Source of the DNA: Enterococcus pseudoavium NBRC 100491
Lineage (GTDB): Bacteria; Bacillota; Bacilli; Lactobacillales; Enterococcaceae
Reading direction: 5' to 3'
Length of the DNA: 64,000 nt
Assembly: GCF_001544295.1 (NCBI RefSeq)
Contig: NZ_BCQF01000012.1
Coordinates: 1-64,000, forward strand
The translations under genes and the position numbers were made by a program. The notes under the pieces are model-generated. The model saw only the letters and a list, made by a program, of their open reading frames with translations. It was not told where the DNA came from and ran no database searches. Below, piece after piece: positions 42,313 to 50,932 of this stretch. Every line of letters starts with the position of its first letter. The first letter of the stretch is position 1.

Positions 42313-43709
42313 TACAGTTTTTTAGTTTTATTCGTTAAAAAGAGTCCAGGAATGAAAACCAAAGCTAACATTATGACGGAAACGAGAAAACCAGCCTGAT
42401 ACGCAGCCAATTCATTCGCAATGCTGGTCCCTGCTTGTAAAACACTCGCAACCACTGTAGCAATCATCGCCGAACCAAAACTAGAACCTAGATTTTCAAT
42501 AATGTTGATCCCCACACCGGCATCTGGTAATTCTTCATCGGTCAAGCCTGTATAAGCATCACTCGTCAACGGCAGATTGATTCCACCAAAGCTGGTGCCC
42601 CGTACAAATAAAATCAAGGCGATCCAAAACATACTCGTATGATCAGTCACAAAGACTAAAGGAATCGTACCGATTAACGAAATAATTAAACTAATGAGTA
42701 CTACATACTTTGCGCCCAACTGATCGATCAATTTTCCAATCAATGGTCGAGTAATCAGCATACCTAAACCTTGAGGAATTAGGGCAATCGCCGCTTCCAT
42801 CGCCGAAAAATGCCGGAAATTTTGAAAGAACAACGGTAATATCAGCATCGGTCCCATGATTGCAATATTGGCAAAGAATAATCCAATACTTGCTGCTCGA
42901 AAACTTTTATGGGAAAAAATCGTTAATGGCAAAACAGTCGCATGTTGTTTCTGATGGTCATAAAGGATGTAACTAATCAGTAACAAAAAGCCCAGGCCGG
43001 TCCAAATCAATGATTCACGATTATTGAAAGTAGCATGATCAGCTGCCTTAGTAATCCCGTAAATCAATGCGGCACTCATAACGGATAGATCGAGAATCCC
43101 GAAAATATCTAGTTTACTATCAGGATTAAAGGGCTCAAAATTCGGTAAAGTTCGTTGCATTAATGGGACTGCTAACAAAACAATGAAGACATTGATGAAA
43201 AAAATCCACCGCCAACATAGCGCTTGAATAATGAAGCCACCAAGAACCGGACCTAAAATCGGACCAAAGATCATTGGGGTACTGACAATTGCCATGACAC
43301 GGCCGATATTTTCTGGGCCAGCGGTCTTTACTAACAGTGTGGACATCAACGGAGTAATAATTCCAGCAGTAAAACCTTGCAGCAAACGAAAAGCGATGAA
43401 GCTAGTAACATTCCAACTAATACCGGCAAGAACCGAAGTCACTCCGAAAAGTAGTACAGCGCCAATAAAGATTTTCTTGCCGTTGAAATGATTCATTAAC
43501 CAGCCAGCGATTGGCACCGCAATTGCCAAGGCTAATACATAGCCTGTGACCGCCCATTGAATCGTTGATAGGGTCGTCTGAAAGTCTTTAGTTAATTGAT
43601 CGATGGCAATATTGACCATCGTCGAATCTAGCATCGGAGCGATTGCACCCAATGCGATCGCCCAAGCGGCAGATAAAACTGCTTTAGATAATTTATTTGA
43701 TTGAGTCAT
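42312..43709 (-). CDS. MFS drug exporter, DHA2 (14-TM) family
   Basis: A 465-residue membrane protein of the EmrB/QacA subgroup, a proton-coupled drug efflux pump. About 14 hydrophobic helices are visible. DHA2 motif C-like GPILGPVLGG appears near residue 155, and the N-terminal LDSTMVNIAI motif D1 near 27. AAGGAG precedes the ATG. Its upstream region carries three palindromes and the MarR gene lies just beyond, pointing to local MarR repression. Substrates cannot be predicted. Confidence 0.9.
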   Translation of the reverse strand: MTQSNKLSKAVLSAAWAIALGAIAPMLDSTMVNIAIDQLTKDFQTTLSTIQWAVTGYVLALAIAVPIAGWLMNHFNGKKIFIGAVLLFGVTSVLAGISWNVTSFIAFRLLQGFTAGIITPLMSTLLVKTAGPENIGRVMAIVSTPMIFGPILGPVLGGFIIQALCWRWIFFINVFIVLLAVPLMQRTLPNFEPFNPDSKLDIFGILDLSVMSAALIYGITKAADHATFNNRESLIWTGLGFLLLISYILYDHQKQHATVLPLTIFSHKSFRAASIGLFFANIAIMGPMLILPLFFQNFRHFSAMEAAIALIPQGLGMLITRPLIGKLIDQLGAKYVVLISLIISLIGTIPLVFVTDHTSMFWIALILFVRGTSFGGINLPLTSDAYTGLTDEELPDAGVGINIIENLGSSFGSAMIATVVASVLQAGTSIANELAAYQAGFLVSVIMLALVFIPGLFLTNKTKKL

Positions 43710-43743
43710 AATGAAAACTCCTTACATAAGTTTATTGGGATTA

Positions 43744-43844
43744 GTTTCTCAGAAACAGCACGACGCCTTATTGTATTAATAATGGCTGCTTCTCATGTCC
43801 TTTTTCTCGCTGCAGCCGAGAAAACTTTTTGTTTCCCAGGAAAC
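43744..43844 (-). promoter_or_regulatory. MFS promoter region with palindromic operator candidates
   Basis: GTTTCTCAGAAAC (43744-43756) and GTTTCCCAGGAAAC (43831-43844) are near-perfect palindromes of one family. TTTCTCG-N7-CGAGAAA (43803-43823) lies between them. A -10-like TACAAT (minus strand, 43775-43770) is placed so that the first palindrome covers the transcription start region. Likely MarR sites. Confidence 0.55.
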
Positions 43845-43943
43845 TATAAAACTAAATTGTTTCCTTGTCAACAAAAACCCAAATAATTTTTGCTCGTCTT
43901 TAGAATCACATCCCCAACTCCTAGATTGCTGACTAAAAAATGA

Positions 43944-43975
43944 AAAAACAGCAGCCTCGCTAGGAGACTGCTGTT
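43944..43975 (-). terminator. Terminator of the MarR gene
   Basis: AACAGCAGCCT / AGACTGCTGTT hairpin with one mismatch, followed on the minus strand by a T-run. Confidence 0.75.
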
Positions 43976-43979
43976 CTTA

Positions 43980-44447
43980 CTATTTGATCGTTAAGCCTTG
44001 CTTTTTGATTTCCTGGTCTAAATGCTGATTGTAGCGTGTCAGAAATGTTAGAAAGGCATCGTATTGTTCCGCCGTAATGGGAGCAAAAACCTCCTGATCA
44101 CGTTCTTCAAATTCTTTATGCAATTTTTCGTGAATAGCAAAGACTTTTTGTCCTTCTGCCGTCAGTTTAAAATAAATTTCCTTTTTGTTATCTGCCTTTT
44201 GATAACTTTCAATATAATTTTTTTTTAACATTTTTTTAGTTAATTTACTGATAGCACCACGCGTCATATAGAGAGCCTCTGCCATTTTTGTTACATTCGG
44301 ATCTTGGTTCTTACCAATAAACTCAAGGCAGTGAACCTCAGAGGCTGCATAACCGGCTAGAGCCTGTTCCATCTTGACTTTGTTTAGCCAAGCGCGCTTA
44401 TTGAATACTTCAGCAAAACCTGCTAAAGCTGCTTCTTTTTTATCCAT
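43980..44447 (-). CDS. MarR-family transcriptional regulator
   Basis: A 155-residue winged-helix regulator. The MarR core spans about residues 30-130: SEVHCLEFIG, MAEALYMTRGAISKLTKKMLKKNYIE as recognition helix, then the wing KADNKKEIYFKLTAEGQKV. AGGAGG precedes the ATG. It has its own terminator and is immediately upstream of the MFS exporter on the same strand, so repression of the exporter and release by a drug-like ligand is the probable role. Confidence 0.88.
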   Translation of the reverse strand: MDKKEAALAGFAEVFNKRAWLNKVKMEQALAGYAASEVHCLEFIGKNQDPNVTKMAEALYMTRGAISKLTKKMLKKNYIESYQKADNKKEIYFKLTAEGQKVFAIHEKLHKEFEERDQEVFAPITAEQYDAFLTFLTRYNQHLDQEIKKQGLTIK

Positions 44448-44564
44448 GCTTTTCCTCCTAGTTCAAATGATTGCTTCAGCTGATTCTAGCTCATCGAGAA
44501 TCATGCCAAAAATCTTTCATACCACCCTTCATTCTAAGTTTTTTTTGTTTCTTTTTCAACAAAA

Positions 44565-47500
44565 TCATTCGACCTTCGTTGTTAATGTCCAATGAAAAGT
44601 TAATTCATGGACACCGGCTTGTTGCTGTTCTTTGGGTATTGTTAAACAAACTCCCTTGGTCTTGTCCCAATCTTCGAAGCTAGTCAGCCATGAACCTTTT
44701 TGGGTAAAGAGTATTTGTGGTTCTTTCAACGATTGCATTTGGCCCGCCTCTTGAAAATACAATTCCCCGGCTGTCGACATCTGAGCTTGCAAACTCAAAC
44801 TCCACTGTTCTGGTTTTACCCGGCTATCTTGGACCTCCAGCCTACCAGAAATCTTCGGATAAAAATTGGTTTCTTTAGCTACCGGATGTTGCCCAAAATC
44901 AAGCAATACGGGAACGGACAACAGTTTAAGTACTCCCCTTGGCACTTGGAATTGTACACGAACTTGGTAATGATAATTTGCTGTTGGCCGCCAGCTATTT
45001 TCAGTAAAAATGCTTTGCTCTCCACGACTAGTCACTATTTCTGCTTGCTGGAAAGAAAAAGCATCTGTTTCCGGAAAGCTTAAACTAGCCGTATTTATCT
45101 TTTCGGCTGGGACAATTATTTCCCCTTCGCGCCCGCCTGTCTTCCCCCAAAGATCCAACGGCAACGGCTGATTATTAGGTTTTAAAGAAAAATCATGCTT
45201 GACGCTACCGATTGGGCTGATCACCTGATACTCAATGATCGCTGCGGCTACTGCCAAACCTGTATTTCCATTAAAATCGCCCGTATATGTCCGACCCATC
45301 TCGTCAAAACCAATAAAATTTTCTGGAGCTAAATGACTCTCACTGCCAGCGAAAGTCATAATCGGATAGCCCGTCTGCTGAGCAAAATACGTTCCCGCAA
45401 TTTTCACTTGCTCTTCAGGCTTCAGCAATCGCCAAGTCAATTTTTTATCGGGCGTTAGTTTTCGTAAAAAAATCTTTTCAGCTCCCGCTGGCGAATGTAG
45501 TTCAGCCTTCGCAGCTGTTACTAACTCACCCGTTTTCAACTCTTTTACAGCTAATCTGGCACTTTCTCCTAAGTAAAGCTTCCCAAATTGGTGATACGCT
45601 TGGTCAAAGTTGTCTTTCGTTGCTTCATTCCCATTACGGATTGAAGCGACCGATACTTTGTTTTCAATCATCATTTTGGTAAAATTATTGATTTCCTCAA
45701 TAAAAAGTTCTTTCTTTGCAGCACCTAAACGGATGTCCACTTCTGCCGTACTATTTTCGACTAAGCGATTAGAAAAAGTTGTCGCATCGCTGCCAATAAT
45801 TGTTTCAATCAATGCAGCGGCTTGAATATCTAACGTCAAATCATGCCTTAGTTTACCGGCATAAGTATTTTTAATCATCCCTTGAAGTAAAGAAAAAGTA
45901 CTGTTTGGGGCATTAATTCGCAAATTGATTTCTGAGCTGAAGAGGTCTCTTGTCTCTATTCCACCATCACCGATGACCGCGAGATCGGATAAATGATTTT
46001 CTGTATCCAATTCAAACTTCACTTGCTTACCGACCGCACCTAATTTATTGGCTGAACTCGCATTTTTCGGACGTCCAGCTGAAATTTGGCTTCCCGGTGC
46101 GAGTTTCACTGAATCAAGCAGTTTTAAAATGACCTCGCCACGGATCATTCCTTCATTTTGGATTCCGCCCATGATCTGAGTACCCGTGCCTTTTTTCTTG
46201 AAACTACCACCGTGAACGACTAATTCCACATTCCCATCCACTAGATGATTGGAGCGCGTTCCTTCTGAGCCAGCCAAAACCCCTAAAAATTCGCCACCAG
46301 AAATAACAGCACTGACATTGGCTATTTGTCGATCTTGCGTGCTCCCGGCGGCTGCGATACTTTCCACTTTACCACCGGTCACTTCAAGACGGCTATCTCC
46401 ATAAATTCGATAACATCCGCCACCCGCACCGTAAATTCGATTCACTTGACCGCCATGTAGCTGGGTGTTACTGTTCCCAATAATCGTGCCAGAGAAGCTG
46501 CCTCCATAGGCAAAACCTAGCAAAGCTTTACGAATGATTAGGTTGGTTGTGCCATTGATAAAAAGTGTGTTTTCATAAGCTGATTGACTATCACCGCCCC
46601 CTCCTGAGGCACTAAAACCATAACTTGAACCTAAATTCGATATCTCTGGCAAGCTATTGGGATCTATTTCCATTTGTTGGGCGTGGGTTCCCCAACGTTT
46701 ACTGTAAACCAGATCCTCTTCTCCTAAAATCAGATAAACGTTGCCCTTAATCACTCCGGCAAAGCCCGCTCCGCGAACACTTTGAGTATTCCCTAAGCCC
46801 CCGCTAACACAGCCACCAAGTAAATGGGTCGTTACATTACCCTCAACGGAAAAAAGAGTCTTGCTTTCAGCTAAGCCTAGACGCTCCGCTGCCGTTAGCT
46901 GATCGTAAAAAGCTTCTTCTGGCGACTTATTTTGCGGATCGGTTAGATTGACCTCTGGTACTAAATTATTTGAATTCGATAAAGCTTTTTTCTGAATCTC
47001 CATGCCCCCGGCGCCATCCATTCGCGTAAAAGAACCCTTTCCTACTTCTCCAGCATAGATAGAATTTTCGATGCTCCCGATAATTCTGCCGCTATATTGA
47101 TTTCCGCCGACAAAGCTACGCTCACCTTGCTGAAATTGGCGTGTATCAAGATGCGTCGTAATGGCGCGGTCCGCTCCTACGATCTCGCCTACTTGAGAGC
47201 CCCCAATTAAAATTCCTGCTGAAGAAAAACTACCCGCTCCGTTAATAGTTGTCTGAATTGGTCCACACCTACCGTAAGCGACTCCGCCTACAAAATTGCC
47301 TAGCGTAAAATCCGCTGCAGTCGAAGCTAATTGATTCGTAATTCCACCTGTGACTTCGCAAGGTTCGGCTTCTGTACCGATCCCACCGCCGTAATAGCTG
47401 GCGAGGCTTCCACTCAAATGGTTGATTTCAGTGCGAATCTCACCGACAACTTGGCCTTCCAGAGACCCACCACACAATTGTGAAATATTTCCAACCAAAT

Positions 47501-48104
47501 TTTTGATTTGAATCGTTGGATTTCCGGTTAATACCCCCGTTTCATTGCCCCCGTAGATTTCCCAACTTCCCCCGATTACCTGCTGAAAAATCAGTAGCGG
47601 ATCCCCAAATAAATTTTGATTGCTCCCACCAAATAGTTGTGTCCTTTGGTTATGCTGAATTTTTTCAAAAAGTAAACGATGACCGTTGCCATAAATTCGC
47701 GGGGCTTGGAGAGCGAGGTCTTCAAAATGAAGATCTTGACCAAAGAAACACGTATCTGGTAAAACTAACTCCGCTTTCGAAGAGCTTCCTTTTATAGTCA
47801 ACGCTGGCGAGACACTAACGAAGTTAATGGTAGCAGGCGTAGGCTCGGAGTAAATGACATTCTCTCCAATAGCAGTCCGACTCAAATCGAGTGCACCATC
47901 AAGTTGGATCGTGTAACTATCAGCCGTTCCCGCTCGACTAAGATCCAGCAATAATGTTTTCCAGCCTTCCACGTTCAACGAGTATTCTGCTTGCTGATTA
48001 ATTGCCGGAGTTACGGTCAAAGAATCCGCTTCTACCTGCGTTTCGAATGGGTTTAATAAAATGATAACTATATGAATCAAAAAATAAGCAATTTTTTTTG
48101 ACAT
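44565..48104 (-). CDS. Large secreted surface protein with Gly-rich beta-helix-like repeats and C-terminal WxL domain
   Basis: A 1179-residue exported protein. A signal peptide (about 1-26) is followed by a ~120-residue globular part. Then a long region (about 150-650) has irregular 35-45-residue units of the form [Y/F/V]GG...G-x-[I/V]-x-G-x-[I/T] (for example LCGGSLEGQVVGEIRT, YAGEVGKGSF, VYGGSF-like), suggesting a beta-helix or beta-solenoid. The C-terminal ~125 residues look like a WxL cell-wall-binding domain: LLDFGQHPV, YPKISGRLEV, EQWSLSL and finally FHWTLTTKV, holding both W-x-L motifs. There is no sortase signal. WxL proteins bind peptidoglycan non-covalently and are usually encoded with DUF916 partners; none is nearby. 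It stands between marR and the 6S-like RNA. Function unknown. Confidence 0.78.
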   Translation of the reverse strand: MSKKIAYFLIHIVIILLNPFETQVEADSLTVTPAINQQAEYSLNVEGWKTLLLDLSRAGTADSYTIQLDGALDLSRTAIGENVIYSEPTPATINFVSVSPALTIKGSSSKAELVLPDTCFFGQDLHFEDLALQAPRIYGNGHRLLFEKIQHNQRTQLFGGSNQNLFGDPLLIFQQVIGGSWEIYGGNETGVLTGNPTIQIKNLVGNISQLCGGSLEGQVVGEIRTEINHLSGSLASYYGGGIGTEAEPCEVTGGITNQLASTAADFTLGNFVGGVAYGRCGPIQTTINGAGSFSSAGILIGGSQVGEIVGADRAITTHLDTRQFQQGERSFVGGNQYSGRIIGSIENSIYAGEVGKGSFTRMDGAGGMEIQKKALSNSNNLVPEVNLTDPQNKSPEEAFYDQLTAAERLGLAESKTLFSVEGNVTTHLLGGCVSGGLGNTQSVRGAGFAGVIKGNVYLILGEEDLVYSKRWGTHAQQMEIDPNSLPEISNLGSSYGFSASGGGGDSQSAYENTLFINGTTNLIIRKALLGFAYGGSFSGTIIGNSNTQLHGGQVNRIYGAGGGCYRIYGDSRLEVTGGKVESIAAAGSTQDRQIANVSAVISGGEFLGVLAGSEGTRSNHLVDGNVELVVHGGSFKKKGTGTQIMGGIQNEGMIRGEVILKLLDSVKLAPGSQISAGRPKNASSANKLGAVGKQVKFELDTENHLSDLAVIGDGGIETRDLFSSEINLRINAPNSTFSLLQGMIKNTYAGKLRHDLTLDIQAAALIETIIGSDATTFSNRLVENSTAEVDIRLGAAKKELFIEEINNFTKMMIENKVSVASIRNGNEATKDNFDQAYHQFGKLYLGESARLAVKELKTGELVTAAKAELHSPAGAEKIFLRKLTPDKKLTWRLLKPEEQVKIAGTYFAQQTGYPIMTFAGSESHLAPENFIGFDEMGRTYTGDFNGNTGLAVAAAIIEYQVISPIGSVKHDFSLKPNNQPLPLDLWGKTGGREGEIIVPAEKINTASLSFPETDAFSFQQAEIVTSRGEQSIFTENSWRPTANYHYQVRVQFQVPRGVLKLLSVPVLLDFGQHPVAKETNFYPKISGRLEVQDSRVKPEQWSLSLQAQMSTAGELYFQEAGQMQSLKEPQILFTQKGSWLTSFEDWDKTKGVCLTIPKEQQQAGVHELTFHWTLTTKVE

Positions 48105-48188
48105 AAGCGTCTCCTTTTTTATACAATATACGTATAGAAGAGATTAATGTTTGGGATTATTTCAAGTTTGTCAATCTAAGCCCCTTCG

Positions 48189-48217
48189 TTGCTTCTCGAT
48201 AATGACTGTGCTATGAT
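48189..48217 (+). promoter_or_regulatory. Promoter of the 6S-like RNA
   Basis: TTGCTT (48189-48194), exactly 17 bp, TATGAT (48212-48217) preceded by TGC as an extended -10. The expected start is about 48224-48226, where the structured RNA begins. Confidence 0.65.
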
Positions 48218-48224
48218 TGAGATG

Positions 48225-48415
48225 GAAATTCTGTGATGTGCGCGTTGCCTACTTCAGTGTTGACCGAACATTTTTATTGATATCTTGGGATCCGTCTTGT
48301 GTCAAAGTTGGTAACATGCCTTTTCATTTGGTAGTTCGACGCTTAGACCATGGAACCCACCTGCTAGATTTTGCGGGATCAATACTATCGGGTGAATAAC
48401 GGCATCGACGGAATT
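48225..48415 (+). ncRNA. ssrS: 6S RNA candidate
   Basis: About 190 nt, the usual 6S length, with closing stem AUUCUGUGAUGU / GCAUCGACGGAAU perfect but for one bulged G. Internal blocks (TTGACCGAACATTTTTATTG, CTTGGGATCC, AGTTGGTAACATGCC, CTTAGACCATGGAACCCACC) resemble 6S arms on both sides of the open central bubble. It has its own promoter and a terminator hairpin at 48434-48465. 6S RNA binds sigma-A RNA polymerase in stationary phase. The same strand and a neighbourhood near rarA parallel B. subtilis bsrA. The call rests on pattern recognition, not on a covariance search. Confidence 0.7.
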
Positions 48416-48433
48416 TTCCATTTTTTATGGAAT

Positions 48434-48466
48434 AAAAGCAATTTGCGTACTGCAAATTGCTTTTTA
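48434..48466 (+). terminator. Terminator after the 6S-like RNA
   Basis: AAAAGCAATTTGC / GCAAATTGCTTTT perfect stem with loop GTACT, then T-rich sequence, directly before the ribosome site of the next gene. Confidence 0.8.
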
Positions 48467-48484
48467 TTGTATAGGAGGAAGAAA

Positions 48485-48769
48485 ATGATCCGCATTCTAT
48501 TATTTTTACTAGCACTTATTTTGTTATTCTGCAGCTATTATTTGATCAAAAAGCCACAAGGACTGCTTGTGCTTTTCAGTAAAGAAACACAAAACGAAGC
48601 CCGCAGCTTTTTACGTCAATTCGGAATTATTTATACCGTCTTAGGGATCATGGCGATTTTAGTTGGTGTGATTAATCATCGCTCCTATTCAATGATGTAT
48701 TTAATCCTACTTTTAGTCGTTGCTGCGATCTTCGCCTTGTTGATGGGATCAAAAACTAAAAACGGCTAA
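48485..48769 (+). CDS. Small membrane protein, three predicted helices
   Basis: A 94-residue hydrophobic protein. The start is placed at MIRILLF, directly behind AGGAGGAAGAAA; longer in-frame starts run through the 6S-like RNA and its terminator. Hydrophobic segments lie near residues 2-19, 45-63 and 69-87, with a cytosolic-looking loop KETQNEARSFLRQF between the first two. I do not recognise a named family. It lies 54 bp before the universal stress protein gene on the same strand. Confidence 0.75.
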   Translation: MIRILLFLLALILLFCSYYLIKKPQGLLVLFSKETQNEARSFLRQFGIIYTVLGIMAILVGVINHRSYSMMYLILLLVVAAIFALLMGSKTKNG

Positions 48770-48822
48770 TAGTACCATTTTTTTTCGAATTGATTTAAAA
48801 TTAGGAAAAGGAGTTGAGAACG

Positions 48823-49293
48823 ATGGAACAACAGTATAATAAGATTATGGTAGCAGTCGATGGCTCTGATGAAGCAGAATTGGCTTTCAAAAAAGCGGTA
48901 AACGTCGCAAAACGAAATCAAGCTGAATTATTACTCGCTCATGTCATTGATACTCGTGCATTTCAAACAGTTTCTTCTTTTGATAATGTCTTGGCCGAAC
49001 AAGCGACCGATATGGCCAAACAAACACTAGCCGATTATGAAGCAGACGCTAAACGAGCGGGTGTCGAAAATATCAGTAAAGTGATTGAGTATGGCGCGCC
49101 AAAGGTCATGATTGCTAATCAGATCCCTGAGAGTAATCAAATCGATTTAATCATGCTTGGAGCAACTGGCTTGAATGCCGTCGAACGTTTATTCATCGGT
49201 TCAGTCTCTGAATATGTTATTCGCAATGCCGATTGTGATGTATTAATCGTTCGGACAGACTTAGACAATCACCTTCCTGAAGACAAAGATTAA
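48823..49293 (+). CDS. Universal stress protein, UspA family
   Basis: A 156-residue cytosolic Usp with the complete ATP-binding signature: IMVAVDGSDEAE at the N-terminus and GATGLNAVERLFIGSVSEYV (G-2x-G-9x-G-S pattern) near residue 110, then DVLIVR. The ATG behind AAAGGAG is preferred to a TTG three codons earlier. It is followed by a strong bidirectional terminator shared with crcB. Confidence 0.92.
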   Translation: MEQQYNKIMVAVDGSDEAELAFKKAVNVAKRNQAELLLAHVIDTRAFQTVSSFDNVLAEQATDMAKQTLADYEADAKRAGVENISKVIEYGAPKVMIANQIPESNQIDLIMLGATGLNAVERLFIGSVSEYVIRNADCDVLIVRTDLDNHLPEDKD

Positions 49294-49309
49294 TTTTTAT
49301 TCGTTAAAA

Positions 49310-49360
49310 AACTAGAAAAGGAGTTGTGACAAAATTTTTGTCACAACTCCTTTTCTAGTT
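49310..49360. terminator. Bidirectional terminator between usp and crcB
   Basis: A 25-bp perfect inverted repeat (arms 49310-49334 and 49336-49360; core GGAGTTGTGACAAAA) with a single-base centre. The TAG stop of crcB lies inside the downstream arm. Confidence 0.9.
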
Positions 49361-49705
49361 TGATCCAATAACGATCCCGATAAAACTTAACAGTAGGCCT
49401 AGACCGTAGGACCCGAAAACGTAACGATAAAACATCGGGCGATCATTTTTCCATAAAACAAATAATTCAAAATTATAAGTCGAAAAGGTCGTATACCCGC
49501 CCATAATTCCTGTTCCTAAAAATAGATACAGTGGGTTAGAAAGATGCATACCAAAAAAAATACCTAACAGCAAACTGCCGGTTAAATTAATAAAGAAAGT
49601 TGATTTCGGCAAACGAGTAGTTTTAGGTTCGAAATAATTATTCAAAGCAAAGCGCAACATCGCACCCAGCGCCGCTCCACTTCCGACTAACAAGGTCTCA
49701 ATCAT
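49355..49705 (-). CDS. crcB: Fluoride exporter CrcB/Fluc, subunit 1
   Basis: A 116-residue four-helix membrane protein of the CrcB/Fluc fluoride-channel family. Visible: GSGAALGAMLRFALNNY at the start, INLTGSLLLGIFFG near residue 40 with the pore Asn, GTGIMGGYTTFSTYNFE near 70 with the conserved Phe-box and Na+-site region. Its ATG overlaps the stop of the upstream crcB in ATGA. Paired genes of this sort often make an antiparallel heterodimer. Confidence 0.93.
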   Translation of the reverse strand: MIETLLVGSGAALGAMLRFALNNYFEPKTTRLPKSTFFINLTGSLLLGIFFGMHLSNPLYLFLGTGIMGGYTTFSTYNFELFVLWKNDRPMFYRYVFGSYGLGLLLSFIGIVIGSN

Positions 49706-50097
49706 TGAGCTGCCGCCTTTCTATGATAAATAATCTCCCCTAGGATAGTCATCCCTAAACCACCCACAAAAGATAACACTAAATAAATGATGGCCAACCC
49801 AATTTGACCTGTTTGAACCAATTTCAGCGTGTCGAGGGCAAAGGAAGAAAAGGTGGTCAACGCACCACAAAAACCTACGCCAACTCCCAAAACCAACCGC
49901 GCAGAAACATCAATATCACTTAAAATATGTTTTACCACCCAACTAAAGATAAAACAGCCTAATAAATTAACTAATAGTGTTCCTAACGGAAATCCACCTA
50001 TGGTAGGAATCCAGAGACCTAACCAATAGCGAGCAGTTCCCCCGATAAATGCGAAAAAGGCAATGACTAAATAGTCCAACATGCTTTTCATCTCCAT
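49702..50097 (-). CDS. crcB: Fluoride exporter CrcB/Fluc, subunit 2
   Basis: A 131-residue CrcB paralogue: FFAFIGGTARYWLGLW, LVNLLGCFIFSWVV and GVGFCGALTTFSSFALD, all in the family positions. The first ATG (50097) and one six codons on (MLDYLVIA, with GGAG better spaced) are both possible. Four-base overlap with the next crcB gene shows coupled translation. No fluoride (crcB-motif) riboswitch is visible in the 120 bp upstream. Confidence 0.92.
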   Translation of the reverse strand: MEMKSMLDYLVIAFFAFIGGTARYWLGLWIPTIGGFPLGTLLVNLLGCFIFSWVVKHILSDIDVSARLVLGVGVGFCGALTTFSSFALDTLKLVQTGQIGLAIIYLVLSFVGGLGMTILGEIIYHRKAAAQ

Positions 50098-50219
50098 TGT
50101 TTTATTCTTTTTTCACTATAAAACGATTGATTTTAAGTTGCAAATAATACCATCTTTTTCATCAATTATTTTCAAAGCATGTTAAACTGAGAATATTCTT
50201 GGATAAGTGAGGGTTATTT

Positions 50220-50894
50220 ATGAAAGGTATTATTTTTGATTTTAACGGAACAATGTTTATGGATTCAGATCTCCATGAAAAAGCATGGCTATCTTTACTC
50301 CAAAAATATTCTACGAAAGAATTGACTGATGAGGATATTTTGAAAAATATTCACGGCAAGACCAATGACGTGATTTTACGCTATTTTATTTCGACAAACT
50401 TAACCGCTGATGAAGTGGAAAAATTATCAGATGAAAAAGAAGCCTATTATCGCAAATTGGTTCTAGACAGTCCCGCTCATAAAGAATTTACTAAAGGATT
50501 AGTCGACGTATTGGATTACTTAAAAGCCAATCATTTTCCCATGACGATTGCTTCTGCTTCACCTAAAGTAAATATGGATTTTTATTTCGGCTACTTAAAC
50601 TTAGGAAAATGGTTTGATTACGATAAAATCGTTTATCATGATGGGACCTTTCCTGGTAAACCAGCACCGGATATTTTTCTGATTGCAGCCGAAAAAATCG
50701 GCCTAGCCCCTGAAAATTGTCTAGTCATCGAAGATTCTTACTCTGGTCTACAAGCCGCTCATAACGCCAAGATTGGCACGATCGTCGCGATTGATCCCGC
50801 CGGTAAAAATCGGGCTCTCTTTGCAGCAGAAGGGCTTGCCAAAAAAAATGTAATTGAAGACTTCACTACGTTTATTCCAACTTATTTAAGCTAA
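50220..50894 (+). CDS. HAD-superfamily hydrolase, beta-phosphoglucomutase/phosphatase-like
   Basis: A 224-residue HAD subfamily IA protein with a helical cap. Motif I is DFNGTM (residues 7-12), with Asn instead of the usual second Asp (DxDxT). Motif II Ser lies in TIASASPKVN, motif III Lys in PGKPAPDIF, and motif IV in VIEDSYSGLQAAHNA. It is probably a sugar-phosphate phosphatase, although the Asn may lower acid/base catalysis. AGTGAGGG precedes the ATG. Single gene with its own terminator, divergent from crcB. Confidence 0.85.
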   Translation: MKGIIFDFNGTMFMDSDLHEKAWLSLLQKYSTKELTDEDILKNIHGKTNDVILRYFISTNLTADEVEKLSDEKEAYYRKLVLDSPAHKEFTKGLVDVLDYLKANHFPMTIASASPKVNMDFYFGYLNLGKWFDYDKIVYHDGTFPGKPAPDIFLIAAEKIGLAPENCLVIEDSYSGLQAAHNAKIGTIVAIDPAGKNRALFAAEGLAKKNVIEDFTTFIPTYLS

Positions 50895-50932
50895 AAAGAT
50901 CGCAACGAAAGTTTTCGTTGCGACCTTTTTAG
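50895..50932. terminator. Bidirectional terminator between the HAD and isochorismatase genes
   Basis: AAAAAGATCGCAACGAAAG / TTTCGTTGCGACCTTTTT hairpin with one mismatch and a very short loop, flanked by A-run and T-run. It reaches the stop codon of the convergent gene. Confidence 0.85.

Noticed and set aside
48217-48484. Protein frames across the gap before the small membrane protein
   Set aside because: They run through the 6S-like RNA and its terminator, and only the ATG at 48485 has a ribosome site.
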